A stretch of 64,000 bases of DNA from Peribacillus sp. FSL E2-0218 (lineage in GTDB: Bacteria; Bacillota; Bacilli; Bacillales; DSM-1321), in NCBI RefSeq assembly GCF_037992945.1, contig NZ_CP150304.1, positions 3,661,501-3,725,500 of the forward strand. The letters run 5' to 3'. Position numbers and translations under genes: made by a program. The notes under the pieces are model-generated. The model saw only the letters and a list, made by a program, of their open reading frames with translations. It searched no databases and had not been told where the DNA came from. Shown in pieces: positions 33,211 through 42,108 of this stretch; position 1 is the stretch's first letter, and each line of letters begins with the position of its first letter.

Positions 33211-34794
33211 TTAGTTATGCAGGATTCCTTCTTCCCTTTTCCGTAAATCAACCCGTTTAATTTTACCGGAGGTCGTTTTCGGAAGCTCATCAAGAAACTC
33301 GATTTTCCTTGGATATTTATATGGGGCCGTCGATTCTTTTACATGTGTTTGGAGTGTTTTGACCAGGTCCTCGCCAAGCGGGTCGATATCATCCATCAAG
33401 ACGACATACGCCTTGACCACATTACCCCTTATTTCATCTGGACTGGCTACAACGGCACACTCTTTCACATACGGATGCTTGACAAGTGCATCTTCCACTT
33501 CAAATGGTCCGATGGTATATCCAGAGCTGATGATGATATCATCGGCACGCCCTTCAAACCAGAAATAACCTTCTTCATCCTTTTTCGCCTGATCGCCGGT
33601 AATATAATAGTCACCACGAAATTGCTTCGAGGTACGCTCGGGATCTTTAAAATACTCTTTAAAGAGTGCAGGTGTATCGACATGCACGGCAATGTCCCCG
33701 ACTACGCCCGGAGAACAAGGGTTGCCGGAATCATCAATGATTTCCACATGATTTCCCGGAGTCGGTTTGCCCATCGAGCCCAGCTTGATCTCCATCCCTT
33801 TTGTAACACCCACCAACAAGGTATTTTCGGTTTGTCCATATCCATCACGGACTTCAATATGAAAATGATTTTTGAAGACCTCGAATACTTTTTGGTTGAG
33901 GGGCTCACCAGCCGATACTGCGCTATGAAGGTGTGAAAGATCATAATAATCAAGATTATCCACCTTGGCCATCAGACGGTACTCGGTCGGTGTGCAGCAT
34001 AACGCATTCACCTTGTAGTCCTGTAGCAGCTGAAGGTATTTCTTCGCCTCGAATTTCCCATGATAGGCCAGACCGGTCGCTCCCGTACCCAGAACCGCCA
34101 GGAAAGGACTCCAAATCCACTTTTGCCAACCTGGACCGGCCGTGGCCCAAACGACATCCCCTTCACTGATTCCGAGCCAGTTTGCAGCTGATGTTTTCAG
34201 ATGGGCATAAGCCCAGCCATGTGTATGGACGACCCCTTTAGGATTTCCTGTCGTTCCGGAAGTGTAAGATAAGAAGGCCATATCCTCACTCCTCGTCGCA
34301 ACCATTTCCAGCTGATCCGATCCGGCAGCGGCAAGCTCATCCAAATCCAGCCAACTTCCCACCGGCTTTCCGATTGAGAATTTCAGAAGGCCAGCCGCCC
34401 CATCGACCTCATTCAGTTCAGAAGTATATTCATGATAACTGATTATCCCTTTGACATCACCGTGGCCAATCCGATACTCCAAGTCCTTTGCACGCAGCAT
34501 CTCCGAGCAAGGGATGACGATCATGCCTATTTTCAATGCGGCTAAATACACCTGGTAAGCCTCCACCAAGCGAGGAATGATGATCAGGACCGTATCTCCT
34601 TTTCCCAGACCTTCCTTCTTGAACGCATTTCCGATTCTATTTGCACGTTTAATTAATTTTTCATATGTAAGTTGTTTTTTCTCTCCGGCTTCGTTCTCCC
34701 AAAGAACAGCAACTTTTTCTGGTTTTTTTGCAAAACGTTCCATCTCACTCACTAAGTTGTACTGTTCCGGAGCTAATAAATCTTCACGTTTCAT
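33211..34794 (-). CDS. mbcS: acyl-CoA synthetase (MbcS/YtcI type)
   Basis: 527-residue ANL-superfamily ligase that activates a carboxylic acid to its CoA thioester. Core motifs: LSYTSGTTGNPKGVVHTHG (A3, about 186), DGYGQTENT (A5), YYITGDQAKKDEEGYFWFEG (A7, about 400) and PKTTSGKIKRVDLR with the catalytic Lys (A10, about 511). B. subtilis YtcI/MbcS prefers 2-methylbutyrate and isobutyrate as branched-chain fatty-acid primers. Substrate here is by homology. ATG at 34794 follows GGAGGGG. It has its own promoter and terminator. Confidence 0.92.
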   Translation of the reverse strand: MKREDLLAPEQYNLVSEMERFAKKPEKVAVLWENEAGEKKQLTYEKLIKRANRIGNAFKKEGLGKGDTVLIIIPRLVEAYQVYLAALKIGMIVIPCSEMLRAKDLEYRIGHGDVKGIISYHEYTSELNEVDGAAGLLKFSIGKPVGSWLDLDELAAAGSDQLEMVATRSEDMAFLSYTSGTTGNPKGVVHTHGWAYAHLKTSAANWLGISEGDVVWATAGPGWQKWIWSPFLAVLGTGATGLAYHGKFEAKKYLQLLQDYKVNALCCTPTEYRLMAKVDNLDYYDLSHLHSAVSAGEPLNQKVFEVFKNHFHIEVRDGYGQTENTLLVGVTKGMEIKLGSMGKPTPGNHVEIIDDSGNPCSPGVVGDIAVHVDTPALFKEYFKDPERTSKQFRGDYYITGDQAKKDEEGYFWFEGRADDIIISSGYTIGPFEVEDALVKHPYVKECAVVASPDEIRGNVVKAYVVLMDDIDPLGEDLVKTLQTHVKESTAPYKYPRKIEFLDELPKTTSGKIKRVDLRKREEGILHN

Positions 34795-34832
34795 TTTCTT
34801 CCCCTCCAATTATGAACTCTTAGTACCTACTC

Positions 34833-34862
34833 ATTATACAAGATACTGCTCCTACATATCCA
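34833..34862 (-). promoter_or_regulatory. mbcS promoter
   Basis: Reading leftward: TGGATA (34862-34857), 18 bases, TATAAT (34838-34833). The start codon is 38 bases downstream. Confidence 0.6.
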
Positions 34863-34873
34863 TGTATTTTTAC

Positions 34874-34909
34874 AAATAAAAAAGAGATCAGGTTCGATAC
34901 CCGTTCTCT
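34874..34909 (-). terminator. hairpin left of the 21-bp repeat array
   Basis: Reading leftward: AGAGA(A)CGGGT / ACCTG(A)TCTCT with one mismatch and one wobble, followed by TTTTTTATTT. It ends any transcript coming through the array, just before the mbcS promoter. Confidence 0.7.
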
Positions 34910-34918
34910 TTATCCTGA

Positions 34919-35193
34919 ATCGGCTTACCTCCCGCTTTTTCGTCCATTCACGCCGTTAATTCGGCCTATCACCCGCTTTTTTCGGCCGTTCACCACTTAA
35001 TTTCGGTTTAACACTCGCTTTTTTCGGCCGTTCACCGCATTTTTTCGGCTTAACACTCGCTTTTTTCGGCCGTTCACCACTTTATTTCGGCCTACCTCTC
35101 GCTTTTTTCGGCCGTTCACCACTTTTATTCTGCCTAACACTCACTTTTTTCGGCCTACCACCATTTTTTCGGCCTACCTCTCGCTTTTTTCGG
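34919..35193. repeat. tandem array of about 13 units of 21 bp
   Basis: Two unit types alternate: A, CGGCCGTTCACCAC plus TTTATTT, and B, CGGCTTAACACTCGC plus TTTTTT. Almost all units are exactly 21 bases. T tracts therefore recur every 21 bp (two helical turns), and A/B pairs every 42 bp. The array occupies most of the 470-base gap between the SASP gene and mbcS. No coding role is evident. Confidence 0.88.
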
Positions 35194-35220
35194 CAGCACA
35201 CGAATTGGAGACAAACAGAA

Positions 35221-35247
35221 GAGAGCGGGTTCAGAACCCGCTCTCTG
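35221..35247 (-). terminator. SASP gene terminator hairpin
   Basis: GAGAGCGGGTTC / GAACCCGCTCTC, a 12-13 bp near-perfect stem, 18 bases after the SASP stop. The following U tract is weak (TTCTGTTTG). Confidence 0.75.
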
Positions 35248-35264
35248 TAGCCATTTTTATGAAA

Positions 35265-35471
35265 TTATCTTTTGTACCCTCCGCCTAATTGTTGTTCAGC
35301 CATTTGAACAAGGCGTTTTGTAATTTCTCCACCTACTGATCCGTTAGCGCGAGCAGTTGTGTCTGCACCAAGTTGTACGCCGAATTCAGAAGCGATTTCA
35401 TATTTCATTTGTTCTAGAGCTTGTTCCACTCCAGGTACCAATAATTCGTTTGAGCTGTTGTTGTTTGCCAT
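35265..35471 (-). CDS. alpha/beta-type small acid-soluble spore protein
   Basis: 68-residue SASP that coats forespore DNA, shifts it toward A form and protects it from UV and heat. The GPR protease cleavage region EIASEFGVQLGAD (about residues 25-37) and the second family block GSVGGEITKRLVQMAEQQL (about 44-62) are intact. It cannot be assigned to sspA, sspB, sspC or sspD by sequence alone. The ribosome site is AAGGAGGTG. It is monocistronic; a sigma-G-like promoter lies upstream. Confidence 0.95.
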   Translation of the reverse strand: MANNNSSNELLVPGVEQALEQMKYEIASEFGVQLGADTTARANGSVGGEITKRLVQMAEQQLGGGYKR

Positions 35472-35495
35472 GTGTTTTTCACCTCCTTGTGATTA

Positions 35496-35525
35496 TAGAG
35501 TGTGTTAAAACACATGGCTTCATTC
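35496..35525 (-). promoter_or_regulatory. candidate sigma-G promoter of the SASP gene
   Basis: Reading leftward: GAATGA (35525-35520), 17 bases, CACTCTA (35502-35496), near the sigma-G consensus (TGAATA, CATACTA). It contains the near-palindrome TGTGTT-TT-AACACA (35514-35501) in the spacer. Confidence 0.45.
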
Positions 35526-35553
35526 GCACTATTTTATTGGTAATTACAGGATA

Positions 35554-36765
35554 TTAAAATAAGTCTTCCATGGCTTCTTTATTATCGAATGTCTGCCCCG
35601 GTTTGATGGTCAAGATTTCGGTTTCGGAGACCGCTTTTTCAATCAAGGAATCGAAGTCAACGAAGCTTTCATAGTAATTGACCTTTTCACGTTTCGGTTT
35701 CGTTTTTGGACTTGCCGGCGTGAATACTGTACAGCAATCTTCATAGGGGAGATTGGATATTTCAAACGTATCGAGCTCCCTGGCAATTTTGATGATCTCG
35801 GTTTTATCCATCGTGATAAGCGGACGCAAAATCGGTGTATTCGTCACTTCATTGATGGCGAACATGCTGCTCATCGTCTGGCTCGCTACCTGGCCAAGGC
35901 TTTCGCCGGTGATAAGTGCCATGGCTTCCTCTTTTTCACGGATTTTATCGGCGACCCGCATCATCAAGCGGCGAGTTGTCGTCATCGAGTAGTTTTCCGG
36001 AATCTGTTTTTGAATCAGTAATTGAATTTCCGTGAATGGCACGATATGCACTTTCATGCTTCCATTTATTTCAGCAAGCTTCCCAGCCAGGTCAATCACC
36101 TTTTGCTTGGACCGTTCACTTGTGAAAGGGGGACTGTAAAAATGGATCGCTTCAACATCCAACCCGCGTTTCATTGAAAGGAATCCGGCAACAGGGCTAT
36201 CGATGCCGCCTGAAAGCATCAGCATCGCCTTCCCGCTTGAACCGAAGGGAAGCCCTCCGGCCCCTTGGATGATTTCACCCGTCATATATACAGCCTCACG
36301 TCTCACTTCAACCAGCAAGTTCAAATCTGGATTCTTCACATCCACTTTGACATCTTCCGTATTTCGAAGCAAATGCCCGCCAAGCGCCCTGTTAATCTCA
36401 TCGGTGTTATAGGGGAAATCCTTGTCGGCACGTTTCGTCGTGATTTTGAATGTGCTGACCTCTTCAGAAGTTTGATTAAGGTAATACAGCGCTGCCGTTT
36501 TCATCACTTCCAGGTCACGCTCGATTTTTATCGCTGGACTTAAAGACTGGATGCCAAAAATGCCTTTTAACCGTTCAATGACAGGCTTATGGTCCACGCC
36601 GTTCAGAAGGACGTACATCCGCTCTCGGTTTGCCGTAAGCACAACACCTTCGATATCCTTTAAACTCCAGCGGATATGTGCCTTCATTTTATCTACAAAG
36701 CCTTTACGGTTTCTTTTTTTCGTGGAGATTTCTCCATAGCGGATAATTATATGATCAAATTTCAT
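35554..36765 (-). CDS. thiI: tRNA 4-thiouridine synthetase ThiI
   Basis: Adenylates U8 of tRNA and replaces oxygen with sulfur. It has 403 residues: an N-terminal ferredoxin-like region (IIIRYGEISTKKRNRKGF), a THUMP domain (about 60-165) and a PP-loop ATPase (LSGGIDSPVAGFLSMKRG, about 184). Like other Bacillus ThiI it lacks the C-terminal rhodanese domain of the E. coli enzyme, so sulfur is expected to come directly from the adjacent desulfurase. Its start overlaps the nifZ stop by four bases. Confidence 0.95.
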   Translation of the reverse strand: MKFDHIIIRYGEISTKKRNRKGFVDKMKAHIRWSLKDIEGVVLTANRERMYVLLNGVDHKPVIERLKGIFGIQSLSPAIKIERDLEVMKTAALYYLNQTSEEVSTFKITTKRADKDFPYNTDEINRALGGHLLRNTEDVKVDVKNPDLNLLVEVRREAVYMTGEIIQGAGGLPFGSSGKAMLMLSGGIDSPVAGFLSMKRGLDVEAIHFYSPPFTSERSKQKVIDLAGKLAEINGSMKVHIVPFTEIQLLIQKQIPENYSMTTTRRLMMRVADKIREKEEAMALITGESLGQVASQTMSSMFAINEVTNTPILRPLITMDKTEIIKIARELDTFEISNLPYEDCCTVFTPASPKTKPKREKVNYYESFVDFDSLIEKAVSETEILTIKPGQTFDNKEAMEDLF

Positions 36766-37910
36766 TTCGCAACCCTCATTATTTTTTCTAAATTAGCGAC
36801 AATTTTCTGTATCGCCGCCAGAACTTGCTTGGCTTCATCCAGCTCATTTCCATAAGTAGTGCTGATACGGAGGACGCTCTCGGAACGAGCTGGGTCATGG
36901 AACATCGCATCCACCGTTTTGCTAACCGTCCTTTTTTTCGAAGAACAGGCACTCGTCGTCGAAACAAAGATTCCATCCGATTCGAGAGCGTGCAGCAATA
37001 CCTCTGATTTAAGCAGCGGTACGGAAAAATTCAATATATGGGGCGCGCCCTCCGAAGGGCTGTTGACCAGCACCCCTTCCATGTCCGATAACCCTTTGTA
37101 TAAGTAGTTTTTAATTTTTTCAAGCTTATCATGATACAGCAATTGATTGTTCATACTAATACGAAAAGCTTTGGAAAGGGCGACAATCCCCGCGACATTT
37201 TCGGTGCCGCTCCTGATTTGCGTTTCTTGGTTGCCCCCGTGAAACAGCGGGTCTATCCGAACGCCGTCACGAACGTAAAGGAAGCCGGTCCCCTTCAAGC
37301 CGTGGATTTTGTGACCGGAAAAGGTGCATAAATCAACATGGGCTTCGCGTAATGATAAAGGAACCTTGCCTGCTCCCTGTACATTATCGACATGAAAAAG
37401 CACCTGAGGGTACTGCCTAAGCCAATTCCCTATTTCAGCAATCGGCTGTATCGAGCCCACCTCATTATTGACATGCATGACGGAAACCAATATGGTATCG
37501 TCCCTCAATGCACCTTTAAGGTCAGTCATTTCAATCTGCCCGTATTCGTTAACAGGTAGAATCGTGATTTCAAAGCCCAATTTCGTCAATGATTGACACG
37601 CATCTTCGACAGATGGATGCTCAATCGCCGTCGTGATGATGTGTTTGCCCCGTTTCATCTGAGATTGGGCTGCACCTTTAATGGCGAGATTATTCCCTTC
37701 GGTCCCCCCGGAAGTGAAATATATTTCCGAGCCTTTTACCTTCAATAAATCAGCAACCTGCTTTCGTGCTGCCGCCAGAAGTTTTTCGGCTTGGACCCCA
37801 AGCCCGTGCAGCGAGGATGGATTGCCGAAATAATCAGAAGATATCTTCATGAATGATTCGATCACTTCCGGATATGGTTTGGTTGTTGCACTATTGTCAA
37901 AATAAATCAT
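36762..37910 (-). CDS. nifZ: cysteine desulfurase (NifZ/IscS-like)
   Basis: PLP enzyme that takes sulfur from cysteine as an enzyme persulfide and passes it to ThiI. It has 382 residues (381 in B. subtilis NifZ). It starts IYFDNSATTKPYPEVIES. The PLP lysine is in TFSGHKIHGLKGTGF (about 203) and the mobile-loop Cys in STTSACSSKKR (about 325). The group-II-type short active-site loop fits a dedicated donor. ATG at 37910 follows GGAAGGTG. It is first gene of the nifZ-thiI operon. Confidence 0.94.
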   Translation of the reverse strand: MIYFDNSATTKPYPEVIESFMKISSDYFGNPSSLHGLGVQAEKLLAAARKQVADLLKVKGSEIYFTSGGTEGNNLAIKGAAQSQMKRGKHIITTAIEHPSVEDACQSLTKLGFEITILPVNEYGQIEMTDLKGALRDDTILVSVMHVNNEVGSIQPIAEIGNWLRQYPQVLFHVDNVQGAGKVPLSLREAHVDLCTFSGHKIHGLKGTGFLYVRDGVRIDPLFHGGNQETQIRSGTENVAGIVALSKAFRISMNNQLLYHDKLEKIKNYLYKGLSDMEGVLVNSPSEGAPHILNFSVPLLKSEVLLHALESDGIFVSTTSACSSKKRTVSKTVDAMFHDPARSESVLRISTTYGNELDEAKQVLAAIQKIVANLEKIMRVAK

Positions 37911-38095
37911 GGGTTCACCTTCCATGTTTTGTATCTATGATGGTCATTCTTTTACATATAATTTTATTCGTTGCTGTTGCAACTACTAATATTAACATAA
38001 TTGAATTTGAAAGAGAATGTAAATCAATGGTCCTGGTTTGAAAGAACACGCAATAAGTGGATAATCTGCCATAGCCATAGCCAATCGTGTCCCAA

Positions 38096-38122
38096 ATAAA
38101 AAAACCCGCCATGGCGGGTTTT
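38096..38122 (-). terminator. ezrA terminator
   Basis: Perfect palindrome AAAACCCGCCAT / ATGGCGGGTTTT (38101-38122) overlapping the ezrA stop, followed on the minus strand by TTTATTT. Confidence 0.85.
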
Positions 38123-39815
38123 AAGATAGGACTTCTTCGATATTCGCCCCAATTTTCCGTAAGCTGCCGGGGTCGACCTTTTCAATCGCCGTGGCTGCCG
38201 TTTCCAATGCAGCTTGATATTCATAGCTGCGGAATTTCGCCTCTGCTTCCCTAAGGCTGTCGGCAACCGTATCATGACTGCTACGATAACGGTTTCCGAA
38301 TTGAATTACCTTTTCGGCCAAATACATATGCTCGATCAATTCATGTGCCTTTTCGTAGACCTTATGCACCTGTTGAACCGCTTTTTCTAAATAAATATAC
38401 ACAGCGGCCATATCAAGAGGCTTTTCTTCCAGTTTATTTTGAACGTCCTCGATGCTTTCCTTGGCATCCTGGAGCACCGCTTTATATTCTTCAGGCAGCC
38501 CAGGGATATTGCTTTTGGAAATTAAACGGCCCGTATCGACCAGTTTGCGCTTCAGTTCAGCCAATGAATCCCTCGCGTCCATTTCATCTTTCCGCAACGC
38601 CTGTAATTTAACGGTAAAGTCTTTCTGGTTCTCCTGTAGTTCTTTCAGCTGTGCTAAAAGCCCCTGCATCTCTTCACTGATTAAAGAGCTTGCCATCACA
38701 TTATCCTCCATCTTCAAAACAAGCAATTGATGGCGTTTCGAAATTTGGGCAATCTGCTTTTCCATTTTCCGCTGTGCATCGAGCTCATTTTCAGTCAGAT
38801 GATAGGTGTGCTGGACATGTATCGTTTCGACTTTAAGTTTATCATTTTCATATTCAAGGTCACTTATCGTTTTCCTGAGGACTTCATCATTTTTCAGGAT
38901 ATACTGTTTGGAGAGCACCTCTTTTTCCAGAAGGTCATACAGTACATCGATGCTTTCATGCATATCTTTGATGCCTTTTTCGACCGTTTCCGTTTCGGCA
39001 TTTTCCAATTGCGTTTTATAAAGCGCCAGTTCCTCCTCAAGCCTTGATATTTCCTGCTGAAAATGGATATGGCTCAACAGGTAACCCTGTCCCGACATCT
39101 CCTCATACCCATCCTTTAATTCATTGATTTGGGCGTGCAGCTCGGATTGGCTGTCAACCAATAACTTTGGAAGCATCTCCATTTTGACGGCCAGGATCGA
39201 AAGTTTATCCTTTATCGAAAGAACAAGTTCCCTCGCATTCAAGTAGTTCCCGTTTTCCGTTTCTTCTTCATACTTTTGCAGGACCTGCAATACTTCATCA
39301 AGGGAGCCTTCCAGCTTATCCGCCGCTTTCCCATAATTGTGTCTATGTGCTAGCAATGATTTCTTCAGTTGGCGGTAGGATTCTTTAATATCCTCGATTT
39401 CCAAGCGATTCTTCTCTTCACTGCCTACGAGTTCATTCAATTCATATAAGATCTTTTTGATCATTTCTTCAATTTCATTCAGCATGACGGTAATTTTGTG
39501 CTGTACCTCTTTCGAACGGCTGAACCGGTACTTATCGACAAACTCCTCTGCATCGAATAAAAGCTCTTCGACTTTCGGCATATGGTCCGTAATGATCGCG
39601 TCCCATTCGATACGCCAGTTTTCGAACATCTCCTCCGTTTCACCAGTCATGTTCAATTGTTTGACTTTAGAAAGCTCTTCCAGCACGGGGCGGTGCATGA
39701 TGCTTATTTTCCAGGTTTCCAGTCGATCGATTTCTTTAAAATATCTCTTTTTGAAAAAATAACCCCAAATGATGAAAATCAAAATTAATACAATTACCCC
39801 AAGTATGTACTCCAT
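38121..39815 (-). CDS. ezrA: septation ring formation regulator EzrA
   Basis: Membrane-anchored negative regulator of FtsZ ring assembly, also linking the divisome to PBP1. It has 564 residues (562 in B. subtilis). One N-terminal membrane segment (about 2-22, YILGVIVLILIFIIWGYFF) is followed by a long spectrin-like coiled-coil rod of five repeats. The conserved C-terminal patch includes YRSSHDTVADSLREAEAKF and YQAALETAATAIEKVDPG. It is monocistronic and diverges from hisK. Confidence 0.95.
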   Translation of the reverse strand: MEYILGVIVLILIFIIWGYFFKKRYFKEIDRLETWKISIMHRPVLEELSKVKQLNMTGETEEMFENWRIEWDAIITDHMPKVEELLFDAEEFVDKYRFSRSKEVQHKITVMLNEIEEMIKKILYELNELVGSEEKNRLEIEDIKESYRQLKKSLLAHRHNYGKAADKLEGSLDEVLQVLQKYEEETENGNYLNARELVLSIKDKLSILAVKMEMLPKLLVDSQSELHAQINELKDGYEEMSGQGYLLSHIHFQQEISRLEEELALYKTQLENAETETVEKGIKDMHESIDVLYDLLEKEVLSKQYILKNDEVLRKTISDLEYENDKLKVETIHVQHTYHLTENELDAQRKMEKQIAQISKRHQLLVLKMEDNVMASSLISEEMQGLLAQLKELQENQKDFTVKLQALRKDEMDARDSLAELKRKLVDTGRLISKSNIPGLPEEYKAVLQDAKESIEDVQNKLEEKPLDMAAVYIYLEKAVQQVHKVYEKAHELIEHMYLAEKVIQFGNRYRSSHDTVADSLREAEAKFRSYEYQAALETAATAIEKVDPGSLRKIGANIEEVLS

Positions 39816-39983
39816 GCTAGGCCCCCTGTTCTAGTCCTTACAGTCTTGCTCTATTATATATCAATTTTTAAAATGTTAAATTTAATGCTTTTATGATACC
39901 ATGTTAGCAATAATTTTTGATGAGAAAAATGATTTTTTTGTAGAAAATTGCTACAAATACCTGTTTTTTGGGAGGGAATGGCC

Positions 39984-40787
39984 TTGAAAGCTGATAGTCA
40001 CGTGCATACTCCGTTTTGCCCTCACGGCTCTACGGATACTTTCAATGAATATATTACGCGGGGAATCGAGCTGGGATTAAAGGAAATCACATTTACGGAG
40101 CACGCACCCTTACCTAGGGATTTCCATGACCCGACACCTGAAAAAGACAGTGGCATGGACGCCGCCCTGCTCCTCGATTACCTTCAGGAGCTCCGCGTGT
40201 TGAAGGAACGCCATAAAGACAAAATCTTGATCAAAATCGGACTGGAAGTCGACTTTATCGAAGGCCATGAGAAAGCAACAAAGGAATTCCTCGATGAAAC
40301 CGGGGAGTTCCTGGACGATAGCATACTTTCCGTCCACTTCATCAAGAATCACGAGAATTGGCACTGCATCGATTTCAGTGCAGATGAGTTTGGTCAGATC
40401 GCTAAAACACTAGGATCCGTCGAAGCGCTATATGCCAAATACTATGATACATTAGAAAAATCGATCGAAGCTGATTTAGGCATATATAAGCCGAAACGGA
40501 TCGGACATATCACCCTGGTCCATAAATTCCAGCAGCGCTATCCATCCGCATTGAATTTTGACGAGCATGTATACAGGGTGCTGGATTTGATCAAGAAAGA
40601 AAACTACCAATTGGATTATAATGGCGCCGGGCTTGTTAAACCGCTATGCGGCGAACCGTATCCGCCGGAACGGTTTGCCAGACGCGCCATGGCTCTCGGC
40701 ATTCCGCTCGTTTATGGTTCCGATGCCCATCAGGCCCAAGATTTGGGGCAGGGCTACCAGGCATTGATTCCCGAGTTCAATGGGTAA
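39984..40787 (+). CDS. hisK: histidinol-phosphatase HisK (PHP family)
   Basis: Dephosphorylates histidinol phosphate in histidine synthesis. It has 267 residues (268 in B. subtilis HisJ/HisK). PHP metal motifs: DSHVHTPFCPHGS (about 5), FTEHAPLP (about 42), GLEVDFIEGHE, DSILSVHFIKN, RIGHITLVHKF and YGSDAHQAQD (about 247). TTG at 39984 is chosen because GGGAGGG lies 7 bases upstream; the in-frame ATG at 39978 is too close to it. No other his genes are nearby. It converges on refZ with only two bases between. Confidence 0.9.
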   Translation: MKADSHVHTPFCPHGSTDTFNEYITRGIELGLKEITFTEHAPLPRDFHDPTPEKDSGMDAALLLDYLQELRVLKERHKDKILIKIGLEVDFIEGHEKATKEFLDETGEFLDDSILSVHFIKNHENWHCIDFSADEFGQIAKTLGSVEALYAKYYDTLEKSIEADLGIYKPKRIGHITLVHKFQQRYPSALNFDEHVYRVLDLIKKENYQLDYNGAGLVKPLCGEPYPPERFARRAMALGIPLVYGSDAHQAQDLGQGYQALIPEFNG

Positions 40788-40789
40788 CT

Positions 40790-41434
40790 TCAGGCCCGCC
40801 CCGCCAACTGTGGCTCGAGGTCCTTTGCAATGAAAAGGGTATCCTGAAGGAACCGTCCCACTTCATTCGCATAAATATTCGTGTAATAGGCTTCCTGCGG
40901 AAACACATGAAGCACATCCATCGCATAATGGGTATGCAGGACAGGGGCCGTAAGCAGGCCCTTCAGCTGCAGCAAATACATCGGGATCGAGACCGAGTGG
41001 AAGCTCCGGTTCTTGATTCCCTGTTCCAAAATATATTGAAAATAAGACTTTTCTTTTGTAAAATAAGTCGAATGAATTTCCCGGTTTAAATTGGAATCGA
41101 GTGAGGATTCCCCATAGATGAACCGTGCAGCCAGGAAGTTTTCCCTCTGGAAGGCGAGTATGCCCTTCACGAGATTCAGCAAGCACTGCTGCGGTCCTTT
41201 AAGGTCGAGAAGGGTCATGTTCGTCTCAAGGACCAGGATATAGTCTTCTAAATAGGAAGTGAAACAGAATTCCAGCAGCCCCTGCTTATTTTTGAAATAG
41301 TAGGCAATATTTGCAGCGTTCACTTTCGCTTTATTGGCAATATCCCGGATTGAAGTCGCATGGTAACCTTTCAAATGAAATAAATGCAGGGCAGCTTCGA
41401 CAATGGCTTGTTTCGTTGGCGTTTGGCGATTCAT
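40790..41434 (-). CDS. refZ: TetR-family regulator RefZ
   Basis: TetR/AcrR-type DNA-binding protein of 214 residues (207 in B. subtilis RefZ/YttP). The HTH is AIVEAALHLFHLKGYHATSI, then RDIANKAKVNAANIAYYFKN (about 9-47). The C-terminal domain is helical. In B. subtilis RefZ binds sites near the origin and tunes Z-ring position during sporulation. The order hisK-refZ-ytsP with ezrA nearby matches B. subtilis. A palindrome ACAAG-T-CTTGT (41461-41471) lies upstream and might be an operator. Confidence 0.85.
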   Translation of the reverse strand: MNRQTPTKQAIVEAALHLFHLKGYHATSIRDIANKAKVNAANIAYYFKNKQGLLEFCFTSYLEDYILVLETNMTLLDLKGPQQCLLNLVKGILAFQRENFLAARFIYGESSLDSNLNREIHSTYFTKEKSYFQYILEQGIKNRSFHSVSIPMYLLQLKGLLTAPVLHTHYAMDVLHVFPQEAYYTNIYANEVGRFLQDTLFIAKDLEPQLAGRA

Positions 41435-41589
41435 TCAGGCAATCCCTCGCTTTCTTTGAGACAAGTCTTGTGGACTAATTTCTGCACGAATGAGGCTGAA
41501 TCCTTTAGTTAGTTCTCGACAATTTCCCAACAATCAAGCAACATGGCTAGAATGTGCTGTAAAAATATGCGGAAGACAGGTGAACGCTT

Positions 41590-42069
41590 TTGTTTAATGT
41601 CGAAATGTATCAAGGAAAAAAAGAAAAAAACTATGAACTGGTCCAAAAACAACTTTCCGCCTTAGTTGAAGATGAAACGAACCGGATTGCCAATTTAAGC
41701 AATGCGGCGGCTTTACTGAATCAGTTTCTAGATGAAGTCAATTGGGTCGGCTTCTATCTATACGAAGAAGACCAATTGATCTTAGGACCATTCCAAGGGC
41801 TTCCGGCATGTGTCCGCATCCCAATGGGCAGGGGCGTATGCGGGACATCCGCGGCCACTGCAAAAACCTTGCGCATCGAGGACGTCCATCAATTCCCTGG
41901 ACATATTGCCTGTGATGCAGCATCGCGATCTGAAATTGTCATACCTCTCATGCAGGAAGGCAATTTGATCGGTGTGCTCGATATCGACAGCCCGATCACG
42001 AACAGATTTGACGAAATCGATCAGCAGGGACTCGAGAAGTTCGCTGAGATCCTTTCCAAGCATTTATAA
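41590..42069 (+). CDS. ytsP: GAF-domain free methionine-(R)-sulfoxide reductase YtsP
   Basis: 159-residue single GAF domain that reduces free Met-R-sulfoxide. The three conserved cysteines are present: GLPACVRIPMG, GRGVCGTSAA and FPGHIACDAASRSE (about residues 78, 88 and 113). NWVGFYLYEEDQLILGPFQG is the strongest family block. TTG at 41590 follows GGTGA at six bases and aligns with the B. subtilis start. Divergent from refZ. Confidence 0.92.
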   Translation: MFNVEMYQGKKEKNYELVQKQLSALVEDETNRIANLSNAAALLNQFLDEVNWVGFYLYEEDQLILGPFQGLPACVRIPMGRGVCGTSAATAKTLRIEDVHQFPGHIACDAASRSEIVIPLMQEGNLIGVLDIDSPITNRFDEIDQQGLEKFAEILSKHL

Positions 42070-42070
42070 C

Positions 42071-42108
42071 ATGAAAGGGAGCGGCTCATGCAAGCTGCTC
42101 CCTTTTTC
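42071..42108 (+). terminator. ytsP terminator
   Basis: AAAGGGAGC / GCTCCCTTT stem (42074-42082 with 42097-42105), then TTTC. It abuts the end of dgcP on the other strand. Confidence 0.75.

Noticed and set aside
33024..33293. 89-codon minus-strand frame between mbcS and ytcJ
   Set aside because: It overlaps the mbcS 3' end and its terminator, is out of frame with both genes, and lacks a start signal.
34919..35193. Tandem array as a possible CRISPR
   Set aside because: Units are contiguous 21-mers of two types with no unique spacers and no cas genes nearby.
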